This document shows, one piece after another, positions 7,108-15,840 of a stretch of 45,817 nucleotides of DNA. Positions within the stretch are counted from its first letter, which is position 1, and every line of letters starts with the position of its first letter. Under the pieces are notes generated by a model that saw only the letters and a program-made list of their open reading frames with translations, ran no database searches and was not told the origin of the DNA. Origin of the DNA: RGIG8244 sp045639325 (GTDB lineage Bacteria > Verrucomicrobiota > Lentisphaeria > Victivallales > UBA1829); the NCBI GenBank assembly GCA_045639325.1, contig JAZUCU010000036.1, positions 1 through 45,817 on the forward strand. Reading direction: 5' to 3'. A program made the position numbers and the translations under genes.

Positions 7108-10100
7108 ACAGATTGAAACCCGAATTTACGCAGATTCAGAGTTATATTCTCTCAATCGTATATTGTGCCGGCTCGAATGATGCGGTGCATGGTTATATCC
7201 TCCGGGCTTTACGGGGGAAACTGCAGGTCGCGCCTGAATGGTATTCCAAAGGTCTCTCGGATGCGTTAGCCGAACTGGTTGCTGCCGGCATGCTCAAGGA
7301 AAAACGGCTGCGTGCGGAAAATGTGTACACCATTTCCTTATCGACCATGCAATTGTTTGAGTTGGGCAAGCGCATGGAATTCCGTCGCATACTTGATGAC
7401 CTCAGCACGGAATTGGCGATGACGGATCTTTCGTCCCTCGGCGAATGGGAAAGCTGGAGTTTTTGCGACCGTTTATCCCGGATATTGAGCGGGTATATTC
7501 TCTGTGGAAACTTTGATGATTTTCTCCGTAATTACAAATATTATTCCAGTTACGGCCATTTGAATTTCAAACGTTGTGAGCTTTTGACCTGTTATCAGGC
7601 ATTGGGGAAAACGGATAAATTTCCCGAAAGTCTGGATGCCCGCTTTTTTCCTTATGTTTTCCCGTTTATGAGTTGGAACTCTGTCATGCGGGGCGGCTCG
7701 GCACATTCCATTATGCGGAAGATCGGGGCAATTTACAAGTCTGGAATTCCGGAACGTCTGTTGGAAGATTATCTGCTTTTTCTGCTGTGGCATGGGCGTA
7801 AAGAGGAATTGGTTGAATTACTCTCCAGTTCCATCAGCAATGCAGCGAAAGAGATGGTGCAGGCAACCGTTTCCATCCTGAATGGAGAGTTTGAGGAGGC
7901 TGCAGATTATTATTACCGCCGTTATCTCTATTTGGAACGGGAATATAAAAATGATTTTTTCTATCATAACCCGTTATTCCTCATCACTTGCTCTCTGCTG
8001 TTTGTGGTCGCGAAGAAATACCCGCCCATGCTTGTCCGGTTGGAAACCCATCTGCAATCCAATAAAAACTTGGAAATGCTTAATGACAGCGGTTTTATGC
8101 TTGCGGAACTGGTCAACCGGTTCAAACGGGAACAGACGAATAACGACGGTTCCATGACGCAAGTCGATTATCCTGTCCGTGTCCCTCTGTTCCAAGTGAT
8201 GCTCCACTTGTTATCCTACACGAACATGGTGGGGAATATCATGGTCAAACCGCAGGCTGTGGCAGGCTATGAGAAAGCAGTGAATACGTTAGTGGCGCAG
8301 GATCAGCGTTTGACCGCATCCTATTTACTTTGTGCTCTGGCTTTTTTCTCGGAAAGTGATTCCCCGGAACGGGAACGTGCCCTTGCTTATTGCGAACAAT
8401 ACGGACTGGTGCCTTTGATTCAACTGCGGGATACCCGGAAATACTGGGAGACCATGCTGGAAGATTTCGAAGAGAGCATTAACGAGCTGACGGAACCGGA
8501 ATTGACGCAGAAAGCGTTGCAGGATCAGGATAAATGTATTTCCTGGCGTTTGTGTGTTGCCGGAACGGAGCGGCGGGACAGTTACCGTTTGAAGTCGATC
8601 GAACCTTATCTGCATCAGAAAAAGCTGAATAATGATTTCAGCAAAGGGCGGGCATTGAGTCTTGCCCGTCTGGCGGAAGGCTTGTTTGATAAATATCTGA
8701 ATGAACAGGAACTCCATTTGCGCCGTTCCATGGTGACCGATTGGCGTTACAGTTCCATTCCGCTTTCCTCCCTTGTCTTTCTGGAAGAAAATCCGCTGGT
8801 TTATCTTGAAAATGAAACGGTTCCGGTGGTGCTGAAGAAAGGGAAAAATGCTTTTGATACGGCAGTCGGGAAAACTGCCGGAATGGTGACGTTGTCGCTC
8901 CGTTATCCTTTTGAAAATAAATCGGATGATTCGGTGTATCTGTATCGTTCACAAGAAAATGAAAACGAATTGTATTATGTGACGAGTTCCAGTCTCCCGC
9001 AGAAAGTGTTGGACTTCTTTGAAAAATTCGGCAGCGGCGGTAAAGTGAGTTTTCCCGAAGAAGCGGTGGCACAGTTGACTCATACCCTTTCTTCTCTGGT
9101 GGATCATTTTACCATTGAAGGCGATCTGGAAGGCCGAATCTATGCCAATCTGCAGGAAGTTCCCGGCGAAATTCACCTGCGGATGCGTATGCAGCAGGAA
9201 GGTAATTGTATTCTTTTTGAACTGAAAAACCGCTTATGCGAAAGCAATGAACGGCTGCTTGTCACACCCGGAACCGGTGCCGAACGAATCGCCGGATTGC
9301 GGGATGATCAGCGTGTATTGTTTGCCCGTGACTTCAAGACCGAACTGGCGGCGGCGGAAAAACTGGTACAGGATTGCCCGGAATTGCAGATGTCCGCAGA
9401 AGTTCATTGGCAGTTTGAATCCGATGACCTGACCGAATCGTTGCGTATCCTTGCCCGGTTGAAAGAATTGAATATTGAACTGGAATGGTTGAAAGACCGT
9501 TCCCTGACTGTTCTGCCCATGATCGATACCGGTGCCATCCGTTACCGGACCAATGCCGGGGCAGGGGTGGATGAATGGTTTTCGGTCGGCGGTGATGTGC
9601 AGGTGGATCAGGATCGTGTCGTAGACTTGCTGGATCTGATTCAGAATCTGCCGCAACGTGTCGGCGAATTTATAAAACTGGATGACAAAACATATTTACA
9701 ATTGACTCATCAGCTTCTGCATCAGCTGGATGCACTGAAAACGGCGTCCGTTGTCCGTAACAAAAAAATCCGGATCCTTCCTGCCGCTCTGCCGATGCTG
9801 GAACATGCGTTTGATGGTGGAATCGGTACCTTTTTAGAAAAACACCTGACACAGATTCATGAGGCGTTCCGGGAAGTACCGGCGGTTCCGGAGCGGTTCC
9901 AGGGAACGTTGCGCCCGTATCAGTACGAAGGATATACGTATTTGTGCCGCATGGCGGGTTGTCGCATCGGCTGCTGTCTGGCGGATGATATGGGGTTGGG
10001 GAAAACGATTCAGTTGCTGGCGTTGCTTTTGCGGAATGCTGAAAACGGTGCATCGCTGATTGTGGCCCCGGCATCGGTTTGCCGCAACTGGGAGGCGGAA

Positions 10101-11243
10101 GCCAAACGTTTCACGCCATCTTTGAATGTGATCGTACTGGGCAATAAGGACCGGAAAAAGATTATCCAGTCGGCGAAAAGCGGCGATGTTGTGGTGGTCA
10201 GTTACGGGCTTGTGTTGTCGGAAATGGCCAACTTCAGCAGCCGGGAATGGAATATTGCCGTTCTGGATGAAGCGCAATCAATCAAGAATCATACCGCAAA
10301 ACGTTCTTTTGCCGTGAAATCCCTGCGAGCCAATATCCGGATTGCAGCAACGGGTACACCGATTGAAAACCGCCTGCCGGAATTGTGGAGTATCTTCGAC
10401 TTCCTGAATCCGGGCCTGCTGGGTACGGAAACTGAATTTGAAAATAAATTCTGCAGTTCCGATGCCGACCTTGCATCGTTGAAAAAACTGGTTTCTCCGC
10501 TCATTATGCGCCGTATGAAAAAAGATGTGCTGGATGATCTGCCGGAAAAACAGGAGATCACGATCGAAGTGGATCTGCCCCCTGATGAACGGGCGTTGTA
10601 TGAAGCCATGCGGCGCAGTGCTGTGGATGAATTGCGCAATAAGAAAGATAATCGTATTTCCATTCTTGCCGAATTGACTAAATTGCGCCGGGTGTGCTGT
10701 CATCCTGCCCTTGTTAATCCGGAATTGGAATTTGCCGGGGCGAAAATGCAGCGGATCATGGAACTTGTTCGCGAGTTATATTCCGGCGGACACCGTGCGT
10801 TGATATTCAGTCAGTACGTCGGTTTTCTTGACTTGTTGCGTAAGGAATTGGAACGTGAAGATTTGACTTATCAGTATCTTGACGGCTCCACTCCTTCGGA
10901 TGAACGCTTGCGATTGGTCGATGCGTTCCAGCATGGTTCAGGTGATTTCTTCCTGATCAGCTTGAAAGCGGGCGGTGTGGGACTCAACCTGACGGCGGCG
11001 AATTATGTTATTATAGCGGATCCATGGTGGAATCCAGCCGTGGAAGATCAGGCAGCAGACCGGGTATATCGTATTGGTCAGAAGAATCCGGTGACGGTTT
11101 ACCGTATGGTGACGATGGGCACGGTGGAAGAAAAAGTGATAGCGATGCACAAACAGAAACGTTATTTAGCGGAAGATGTTTTGTCCGGCGCAGGTCAGAC
11201 AGCAATCACCTCGGAAGAATTGCTGCATCTTTTTGATGAATGA
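7104..11243 (+). CDS. Giant SNF2/SWI2-family helicase-like ATPase
   Basis: A 1379-residue protein with a Snf2-type motor in its C-terminal third: Walker A ADDMGLGKT (about 960-968), DEAQ box VLDEAQSIKN (about 1054), ATGTPIENRL motif III region, and helicase C motifs GSTPSDERL, SLKAGGVGLNLTAANY and the DRVYRIGQ arginine-finger motif (about 1286-1315). The family remodels or translocates on double-stranded DNA or displaces bound proteins (for example RapA). The first ~925 residues match nothing I can name. The opening ~75 residues look like a winged-helix-type unit, followed by helical, TPR-like text and then more beta-rich sequence. It overlaps uvrA by 4 bp, suggesting coupled expression and perhaps a DNA-repair role. 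It ends 10 bp before a palindromic element. Confidence 0.9.
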   Translation: MNRLKPEFTQIQSYILSIVYCAGSNDAVHGYILRALRGKLQVAPEWYSKGLSDALAELVAAGMLKEKRLRAENVYTISLSTMQLFELGKRMEFRRILDDLSTELAMTDLSSLGEWESWSFCDRLSRILSGYILCGNFDDFLRNYKYYSSYGHLNFKRCELLTCYQALGKTDKFPESLDARFFPYVFPFMSWNSVMRGGSAHSIMRKIGAIYKSGIPERLLEDYLLFLLWHGRKEELVELLSSSISNAAKEMVQATVSILNGEFEEAADYYYRRYLYLEREYKNDFFYHNPLFLITCSLLFVVAKKYPPMLVRLETHLQSNKNLEMLNDSGFMLAELVNRFKREQTNNDGSMTQVDYPVRVPLFQVMLHLLSYTNMVGNIMVKPQAVAGYEKAVNTLVAQDQRLTASYLLCALAFFSESDSPERERALAYCEQYGLVPLIQLRDTRKYWETMLEDFEESINELTEPELTQKALQDQDKCISWRLCVAGTERRDSYRLKSIEPYLHQKKLNNDFSKGRALSLARLAEGLFDKYLNEQELHLRRSMVTDWRYSSIPLSSLVFLEENPLVYLENETVPVVLKKGKNAFDTAVGKTAGMVTLSLRYPFENKSDDSVYLYRSQENENELYYVTSSSLPQKVLDFFEKFGSGGKVSFPEEAVAQLTHTLSSLVDHFTIEGDLEGRIYANLQEVPGEIHLRMRMQQEGNCILFELKNRLCESNERLLVTPGTGAERIAGLRDDQRVLFARDFKTELAAAEKLVQDCPELQMSAEVHWQFESDDLTESLRILARLKELNIELEWLKDRSLTVLPMIDTGAIRYRTNAGAGVDEWFSVGGDVQVDQDRVVDLLDLIQNLPQRVGEFIKLDDKTYLQLTHQLLHQLDALKTASVVRNKKIRILPAALPMLEHAFDGGIGTFLEKHLTQIHEAFREVPAVPERFQGTLRPYQYEGYTYLCRMAGCRIGCCLADDMGLGKTIQLLALLLRNAENGASLIVAPASVCRNWEAEAKRFTPSLNVIVLGNKDRKKIIQSAKSGDVVVVSYGLVLSEMANFSSREWNIAVLDEAQSIKNHTAKRSFAVKSLRANIRIAATGTPIENRLPELWSIFDFLNPGLLGTETEFENKFCSSDADLASLKKLVSPLIMRRMKKDVLDDLPEKQEITIEVDLPPDERALYEAMRRSAVDELRNKKDNRISILAELTKLRRVCCHPALVNPELEFAGAKMQRIMELVRELYSGGHRALIFSQYVGFLDLLRKELEREDLTYQYLDGSTPSDERLRLVDAFQHGSGDFFLISLKAGGVGLNLTAANYVIIADPWWNPAVEDQAADRVYRIGQKNPVTVYRMVTMGTVEEKVIAMHKQKRYLAEDVLSGAGQTAITSEELLHLFDE

Positions 11244-11253
11244 TTGCAAGATC

Positions 11254-11883
11254 GCCTCTTCGACGTTTTGTTCCATAAAATCAAATCTTGTTTGAGTTTA
11301 ATATTCTCAGAAGTTTATGCCTTTTCGATTTTAAATACCCTCGGATTTATACAAGAAAAGAACTCAACGTCCAAATAAGCAGAGATAAATCTGAAAACAG
11401 TGCCAACGGCACGGCACAGTAAAGCTCCGTCTTCATTTCATTGCGCCGTGACAAGCCAGGGTGAAGCGTCAGCGAGAACCCTGGGTATAAGACATCTAAC
11501 TACATTGCCTAAGACCGGCATTGACGGATATGGCGTTCCGGGACGGAATGGCATATTCGCCAATGCAATGATTTCCCGGGTCCGTCATTGCCACCACGAT
11601 GCCGTCCGTTTCTTACGAAACGCCGTCAACGCGGTGGCTGTCATAATGCGAGTTTAAGGACTTATCCCCAGGGTTACGCTTCGCTTACCCTGGGCTGTTT
11701 GACTCTTTCCGCACTTACAGTGCTGATTGCACAATTGGCAATATCTCATAAGAATTCGATGAACCCTGCTTGTCGCGGCGTAATGAAATGAAGCCGGATC
11801 ACGGCGCAATGAAATGAAGACGGAGCTTTACTGTGCCGTGCCGTTGGCACTGGTTTTAGATTTACTCTGCATTTACGAATAGA
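11254..11883. repeat. Large palindromic repeat element, copy 2 (core flipped)
   Basis: The left arm starts GCCTCTTCGACG at 11254 and matches the 3258 arm nearly base for base to the GTGCCAACGGCACGGCACAG segment. The core (about 11456-11695) is the reverse complement of the core of copy 1. This copy also carries an extra segment in each arm (CTTCATTTCATTGCGCCGTG at 11433-11452; two tandem complements, 11776-11793 and 11802-11819) and an extra ~90 bp at 11697-11775. The right arm matches only to about 11880; a remnant CGTCGAAG at 11964-11971 may be the decayed outer end. It starts 10 bp after the SNF2 stop. Confidence 0.85.
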
Positions 11884-12089
11884 TTAGTTTTATGTGCGCC
11901 ATCGGACTTTTTCAAATCCGTCTTTCAATTTTCTTCTATTTTCTGCTCAGTTCTGGCGTAAACCGTCGAAGAACCTTTTTTTTTGCTTAAATTTTTCGCT
12001 CAAATGATGGTAAAATGCCCGTTTGTGAAAACTTATAGGATATCTGTGCAGAAAAATTGAAAAATACAGGATATCTGTAAAAAATTTCC
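11884..12089. other. Intergenic region with two AGGATATCTGT repeats
   Basis: No gene. A T-rich run follows a possible decayed end of the palindromic element. Two copies of AGGATATCTGT sit at 12037-12047 and 12068-12078, start-to-start 31 bp (about three helical turns), just upstream of the promoter at 12090. Each is close to the dyad ACAGATATCTGT, so they look like regulator-binding sites. Confidence 0.55.
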
Positions 12090-12117
12090 TTGAAAAAATG
12101 CAAAACGGTAGTATTTT
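12090..12117 (+). promoter_or_regulatory. Candidate promoter of the coiled-coil/motor-like operon
   Basis: TTGAAA (12090-12095), 16 bp, then TATTTT (12112-12117), 62 bp before the first start codon. The two AGGATATCTGT repeats lie directly upstream. Confidence 0.5.
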
Positions 12118-12179
12118 ACCCTGTTAGATGTTTTTTGCGTGTTTTTAATATTAATATAATGGTTAAAGGAGATTCTCAG

Positions 12180-12731
12180 ATGAAAACACAAAAATCCTGG
12201 GCGAAATTGGCGGCATTGTATGCCGGTATCGGTGCAATTATTTCTGTTGTCATGGTACTGTTCTACAAGTATAATGACTTCTTCCGCTCTCTGTTTTATG
12301 ACCGCGTGACACCTCCCGGGGAAAAACTTGCTGAACTTACTCCGGAACAGGCAGCGGAAAGCGTGCGCGTTGTGACGGAAAACGCCGCAAGACTTTCTTT
12401 CTCTGTTATGCTTTTTATTCTTTTGTTGCAAGTGTTTGCATTTTTGACAGCCGTACTCGTCTTCCGCGGACTCTCCAAGTCTCAGGAAAATATCACTCTC
12501 AAATTGAAGAAATTGGAAAATGCGGATTTGTTCCTTGACCTGCCGTTGTATTTCGGTTTGTTCGGGACCGTTTCCTCCTTCATCATCATGTCTTTCAATC
12601 CGCAGGTCAGCCGTTTGCTTGCCTATTCCTCCACATTGGTCGGGATTATTTTCAGCGTGATTCTGCGTCTTGCATTGCAGTATCCGATCCGTCAGAGATT
12701 CCTTGCTGAAATGAACGAAGCCGGCAAATAA
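12180..12731 (+). CDS. MotA/TolQ/ExbB-like four-TM membrane protein (putative)
   Basis: A 183-residue integral membrane protein. Hydrophobic segments lie at about 10-28, 73-96, 120-138 and 148-166. The third contains YFGLFGTVSSFII, which resembles the GLLGTVxGMI motif of TolQ/ExbB/MotA TM segments. The fourth, AYSSTLVGIIFSVILRL, resembles their last TM (TTxxGLxxAIP type). An ~45-residue acidic loop connects TM1 and TM2. AAAGGAGA at 12165-12172 fixes the start. The gene is 11 bp upstream of a one-TM coiled-coil protein with a TM aspartate, the arrangement expected for an ion-driven motor pair. The family assignment is inferred from short motifs and context and could be wrong; the membrane topology is clear. 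Confidence 0.6.
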   Translation: MKTQKSWAKLAALYAGIGAIISVVMVLFYKYNDFFRSLFYDRVTPPGEKLAELTPEQAAESVRVVTENAARLSFSVMLFILLLQVFAFLTAVLVFRGLSKSQENITLKLKKLENADLFLDLPLYFGLFGTVSSFIIMSFNPQVSRLLAYSSTLVGIIFSVILRLALQYPIRQRFLAEMNEAGK

Positions 12732-12742
12732 GGAGAGTCACC

Positions 12743-14686
12743 GTGAACAGATCCATTTTGATTGTGATCTGCGACTTCCTGGTTCTTTCGGCCATGTCCC
12801 TTTCCATGGGGATATCGAAAACCACAGCGCAGGGGACAGGGGTGACGGAATCCGTCCGCCCGGTAACGCATCTTTTTCTGATCGAACAGTTGGAAAAAGC
12901 GGTTCAGATGAAAAAAGATACACAGGGACAGAATCAGCGTTTGAACAAAGACCTGGAAGAAGCGCAGCGTATTCTTGCCAGTTTGCGTGCAACATTGGAA
13001 AAACGTGATCAGCGTATGGAACGTTTGGAAACGACGCTTGCAGGTTTGACCAATAACATGTCCCGTCAGCAGGCGGAATTGATGGAAGCCCGTAAAAAGG
13101 CGGATGAACTTTCCACCTCTCTTGCATTGGCAAAAGGAAATCTTTCCGGTTCCCAGAAAGAGTTGCTGGCACGGGAAGAAGCTCTTGCTGCCACAAAGAA
13201 ACAGCTTGCAGAACGTGATGAATCTTTGCGTACTGCGAAAATGACCCTTGTTCAGCAGAATGCGTTGCTCCGTGTTTCTCAGGAAGAATTGGCAAAGAAA
13301 AAAGCTGAATTGCAGAAGTCCGAAAAATCTTTGACCGATAAGAGCAAAGAATTGACCCGCATGATTCTGGAAGTGGAACGCAACGAAGCCATGATCCGGG
13401 AAAGTCAGAAGCGGATCGCTGAAAAAGAAGCCGCACTCTTCCGGGCTGAAGTCCTTGCTGCAGAACGTAAAACTGATTTGGATAAAGTACAGAAACAGTA
13501 TGTGACAGTTTCTGCGGAACTGGATCAGACTCAGAAAAAACTCAAAATTGCTGCCGAAGACCGGGCTTATACCGATGGTTTGCTTTCCCGCGCCAATGAG
13601 GAAATCGACCGGATGAAGCGGGAAGCCGGAACGCGTCAGCTCCTTCTGAACGAAAAGACAGAACAGCTTGCCGCAATCAAGGTGAAGATGGCGGAAGAAT
13701 TGACGCAGAAGGCCATGCTGAAGACAACCCTTGCAGAACGTGATGCTCAGGTAAAACAACAGCAGAGTCAGCTGCAGGATAAAGAACGTGTTATCACGAT
13801 TCAGACAGAACGTATAAATACCGTCAATACCCGTTTGCAGGCAAAAGATGAAGTGATCAAACAGACTCAGCAGACTCTTGCCAAGACGGAAAAGGATTTG
13901 GAACGTGCTTCTTCTGCGCTCCGCAGCGATGCATTGTCCTCTTACGCAAAAACGGCTGCACAGGTTCGCTTTATGTTGAAAAACGACCGTCTGTTCAACA
14001 CCTTTGAGTTGGATGAAACTTATTATCTGCCCCGTATTTCTCTGGGTGGAAAAACATTCCTGCCGGGTGCATTTGAAAAATTGACCGGTCTGACAGAACA
14101 GCGTAACGGTTATTCCACAGTCACTGAAATTTCTTATACCATTCAGACACCGGGTTCCACAGCAAAATCGGCAACAAAACTGGAAGGTCCGCTGCTGGTT
14201 CTGGGAGAAGATCCCCGTGCATGTCTGATCGAATTGCCCGGCGATAAATCTCCGGCAATGCCTGCTTTGACTGCTGCTGCTTTGCGTAAACGCGGTTTGC
14301 AGAATCTGACACTCTTCAAAGCTAACCGGTACGGCGAAGGTTCTGCTTCTCTGGATGGACGTTGTTCCATGCGCCCGAATCAGGATCAGTACATGGTGAT
14401 CCGCAATTCTCTGCGTAATTCCAGCGAAGTACCTGCCGCAGTCGGTGACCTGGTGGTCGCGAAAGAAGGCGGTCTCGCGGGGATCATTGTCCGTGTGGAA
14501 ACACATTCCACGGAAGGCAGAGCGGATGCTTACTGTTTCATCTTCCCGTCTCAGATTGATCTGGACAAAGCGGAACAGTTGAGCTGGAAACGGGAAGCCG
14601 GCAAATATCCTTACGGTTCCTTTGTGAAGAAACTGGATACGATTTACAAACGGATTGTTGAAATCAACCGTTCACGTGCGGAGTAA
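12743..14686 (+). CDS. Membrane-anchored long coiled-coil protein, MotB/ExbD-like N-terminus
   Basis: 647 residues starting at GTG, with AGGAGA at 12731-12736. There is one N-terminal TM segment (about 3-23, SILIVICDFLVLSAMSLSMG) with an aspartate at position 11, as in the proton-channel helix of MotB/ExbD/TolR. Then comes ~350 residues of almost uninterrupted coiled coil (about 45-395, rich in E/K/Q/L heptads). The C-terminal globular domain (about 405-647) is beta-rich; stretches such as DPRACLIELP and GDLVVAKEGGLAGIIV resemble a trypsin-like fold lacking the GxSGG nucleophile. The coil and C-domain should lie outside the inner membrane. It is cotranscribed with the MotA-like gene upstream and ends 8 bp before an M24 peptidase. 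The function is not recognised; the motor interpretation is inference. Confidence 0.7.
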   Translation: MNRSILIVICDFLVLSAMSLSMGISKTTAQGTGVTESVRPVTHLFLIEQLEKAVQMKKDTQGQNQRLNKDLEEAQRILASLRATLEKRDQRMERLETTLAGLTNNMSRQQAELMEARKKADELSTSLALAKGNLSGSQKELLAREEALAATKKQLAERDESLRTAKMTLVQQNALLRVSQEELAKKKAELQKSEKSLTDKSKELTRMILEVERNEAMIRESQKRIAEKEAALFRAEVLAAERKTDLDKVQKQYVTVSAELDQTQKKLKIAAEDRAYTDGLLSRANEEIDRMKREAGTRQLLLNEKTEQLAAIKVKMAEELTQKAMLKTTLAERDAQVKQQQSQLQDKERVITIQTERINTVNTRLQAKDEVIKQTQQTLAKTEKDLERASSALRSDALSSYAKTAAQVRFMLKNDRLFNTFELDETYYLPRISLGGKTFLPGAFEKLTGLTEQRNGYSTVTEISYTIQTPGSTAKSATKLEGPLLVLGEDPRACLIELPGDKSPAMPALTAAALRKRGLQNLTLFKANRYGEGSASLDGRCSMRPNQDQYMVIRNSLRNSSEVPAAVGDLVVAKEGGLAGIIVRVETHSTEGRADAYCFIFPSQIDLDKAEQLSWKREAGKYPYGSFVKKLDTIYKRIVEINRSRAE

Positions 14687-14694
14687 GTTGCATT

Positions 14695-15840
14695 ATGGAA
14701 CAGCGTCATTTCCCCATTGGAACCGGACGTTTGATCGAGGCATCTTCCACGACGTCCTCTGACATTCTTTACGGTTCCGGCTTTCATGCCGCCGATGACT
14801 TTATCTATTTCGAAATGGAAGGCACACGTGCGGTTGTCGTTTCCATGCTGGAATATCAGCGTGCTTTGCAGGAAGTTCACAAAGGGGTACAAGTCATCGA
14901 CCGTATTGAAATTCTCCGTTCCTTCTCCCGGGAAGAGTACAAAGAGAATTTCCTTGTTCTGCTGAGCCGGAAATACAACATCAAACACTGGCTTGTTCCG
15001 GGGAATTTCCCCCTTTCCAAAGCGGATGACCTGCGCAAAGCCGGGATTCGTGTGGAATGTGTCTCCGGCGATTTCTTCCCCGAACGGGATCGCAAAAATG
15101 CAGCGGAAATCGAAGCCATCCGTGCATCCATGCAGGCAACGGAAAATGCTATGCGTCAGGTGGAACGTTACTTGCGCGAATCCGTCGTGAATGAAGAAGG
15201 TCTTTTGATCTGGAATGGTTCTGTTCTGACTTGCGATTTTATCCGCGCGGAAGTGGAAGCCGAATTCAAACGTAATGGCTATTCTGCTGACCGGACCATT
15301 ATCGCTTGCGGTAAAGATGCCTCCGCTCCCCATTGTATCGGATATGGTCCGATTCGTGCCGGTGAGCCAGTGGTCGCGGATATTTTCCCCCGCAGTGACC
15401 GTACCGGTTATTGGGGCGATATGACGCGGACCTTTGTCAAAGGCAAGGCTTCAGAAATTGTACGCAAGGCTTTTGATGCCGTCAAACAGGCATCGGAAGA
15501 ATCTTTGAAAATGCTGAAAGCCGGAGTCCCCGGGGCGGATGTGCACCGGACTGCGGCGCGTACCATGGAAAATCTGGGATTCCGTACCGGACGCGATGCC
15601 AATGGTATCCCCTGCGGTTTTATTCACGGATTAGGTCATGGTGTCGGTTTGGATATTCATGAAAATCCCCGTCTTTCCCCGGCGAATCCCAACCCACTGG
15701 CAGCCGGCAGTGTAGTCAGCGTGGAACCGGGGCTGTACGATCCCTCCTGGGGCGGTATCCGTCTGGAAGATCTGGTGCTGGTGACGGAAGGCGGTTATGA
15801 AAACTTCTGCACCATGCCCAAAGAATTGGAAATTCCCTGA
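14695..15840 (+). CDS. M24-family metallopeptidase (Xaa-Pro aminopeptidase-like)
   Basis: A 381-residue pita-bread-fold peptidase, expected to remove an N-terminal residue before proline or act as a related dipeptidase, in the cytoplasm. An N-terminal creatinase-like domain (about 1-140) precedes the catalytic domain. The metal ligands are visible: Asp in VVADIFPRSD and GDMTRTF (about 228-240), His in HGLGHGVGLDIHE (about 310-320), Glu in SVEPGLYDPSWGG (about 342) and Glu in GIRLEDLVLV (about 357). The spacing between the two aspartates is two residues longer than in typical members. It lies 8 bp after the coiled-coil gene and overlaps the next gene by 1 bp (TGATG). Confidence 0.9.
   Translation: MEQRHFPIGTGRLIEASSTTSSDILYGSGFHAADDFIYFEMEGTRAVVVSMLEYQRALQEVHKGVQVIDRIEILRSFSREEYKENFLVLLSRKYNIKHWLVPGNFPLSKADDLRKAGIRVECVSGDFFPERDRKNAAEIEAIRASMQATENAMRQVERYLRESVVNEEGLLIWNGSVLTCDFIRAEVEAEFKRNGYSADRTIIACGKDASAPHCIGYGPIRAGEPVVADIFPRSDRTGYWGDMTRTFVKGKASEIVRKAFDAVKQASEESLKMLKAGVPGADVHRTAARTMENLGFRTGRDANGIPCGFIHGLGHGVGLDIHENPRLSPANPNPLAAGSVVSVEPGLYDPSWGGIRLEDLVLVTEGGYENFCTMPKELEIP

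Noticed and set aside
3258..11883. Composite transposon carrying uvrA and the SNF2 gene
   Set aside because: There is no transposase or target duplication, and uvrA is a core gene; the two repeats more likely inserted independently.
12692..14506. A 604-residue minus-strand open frame
   Set aside because: Antisense of the coiled-coil gene; the Phe/Gln/Cys-rich text mirrors the sense coil and holds no domain.
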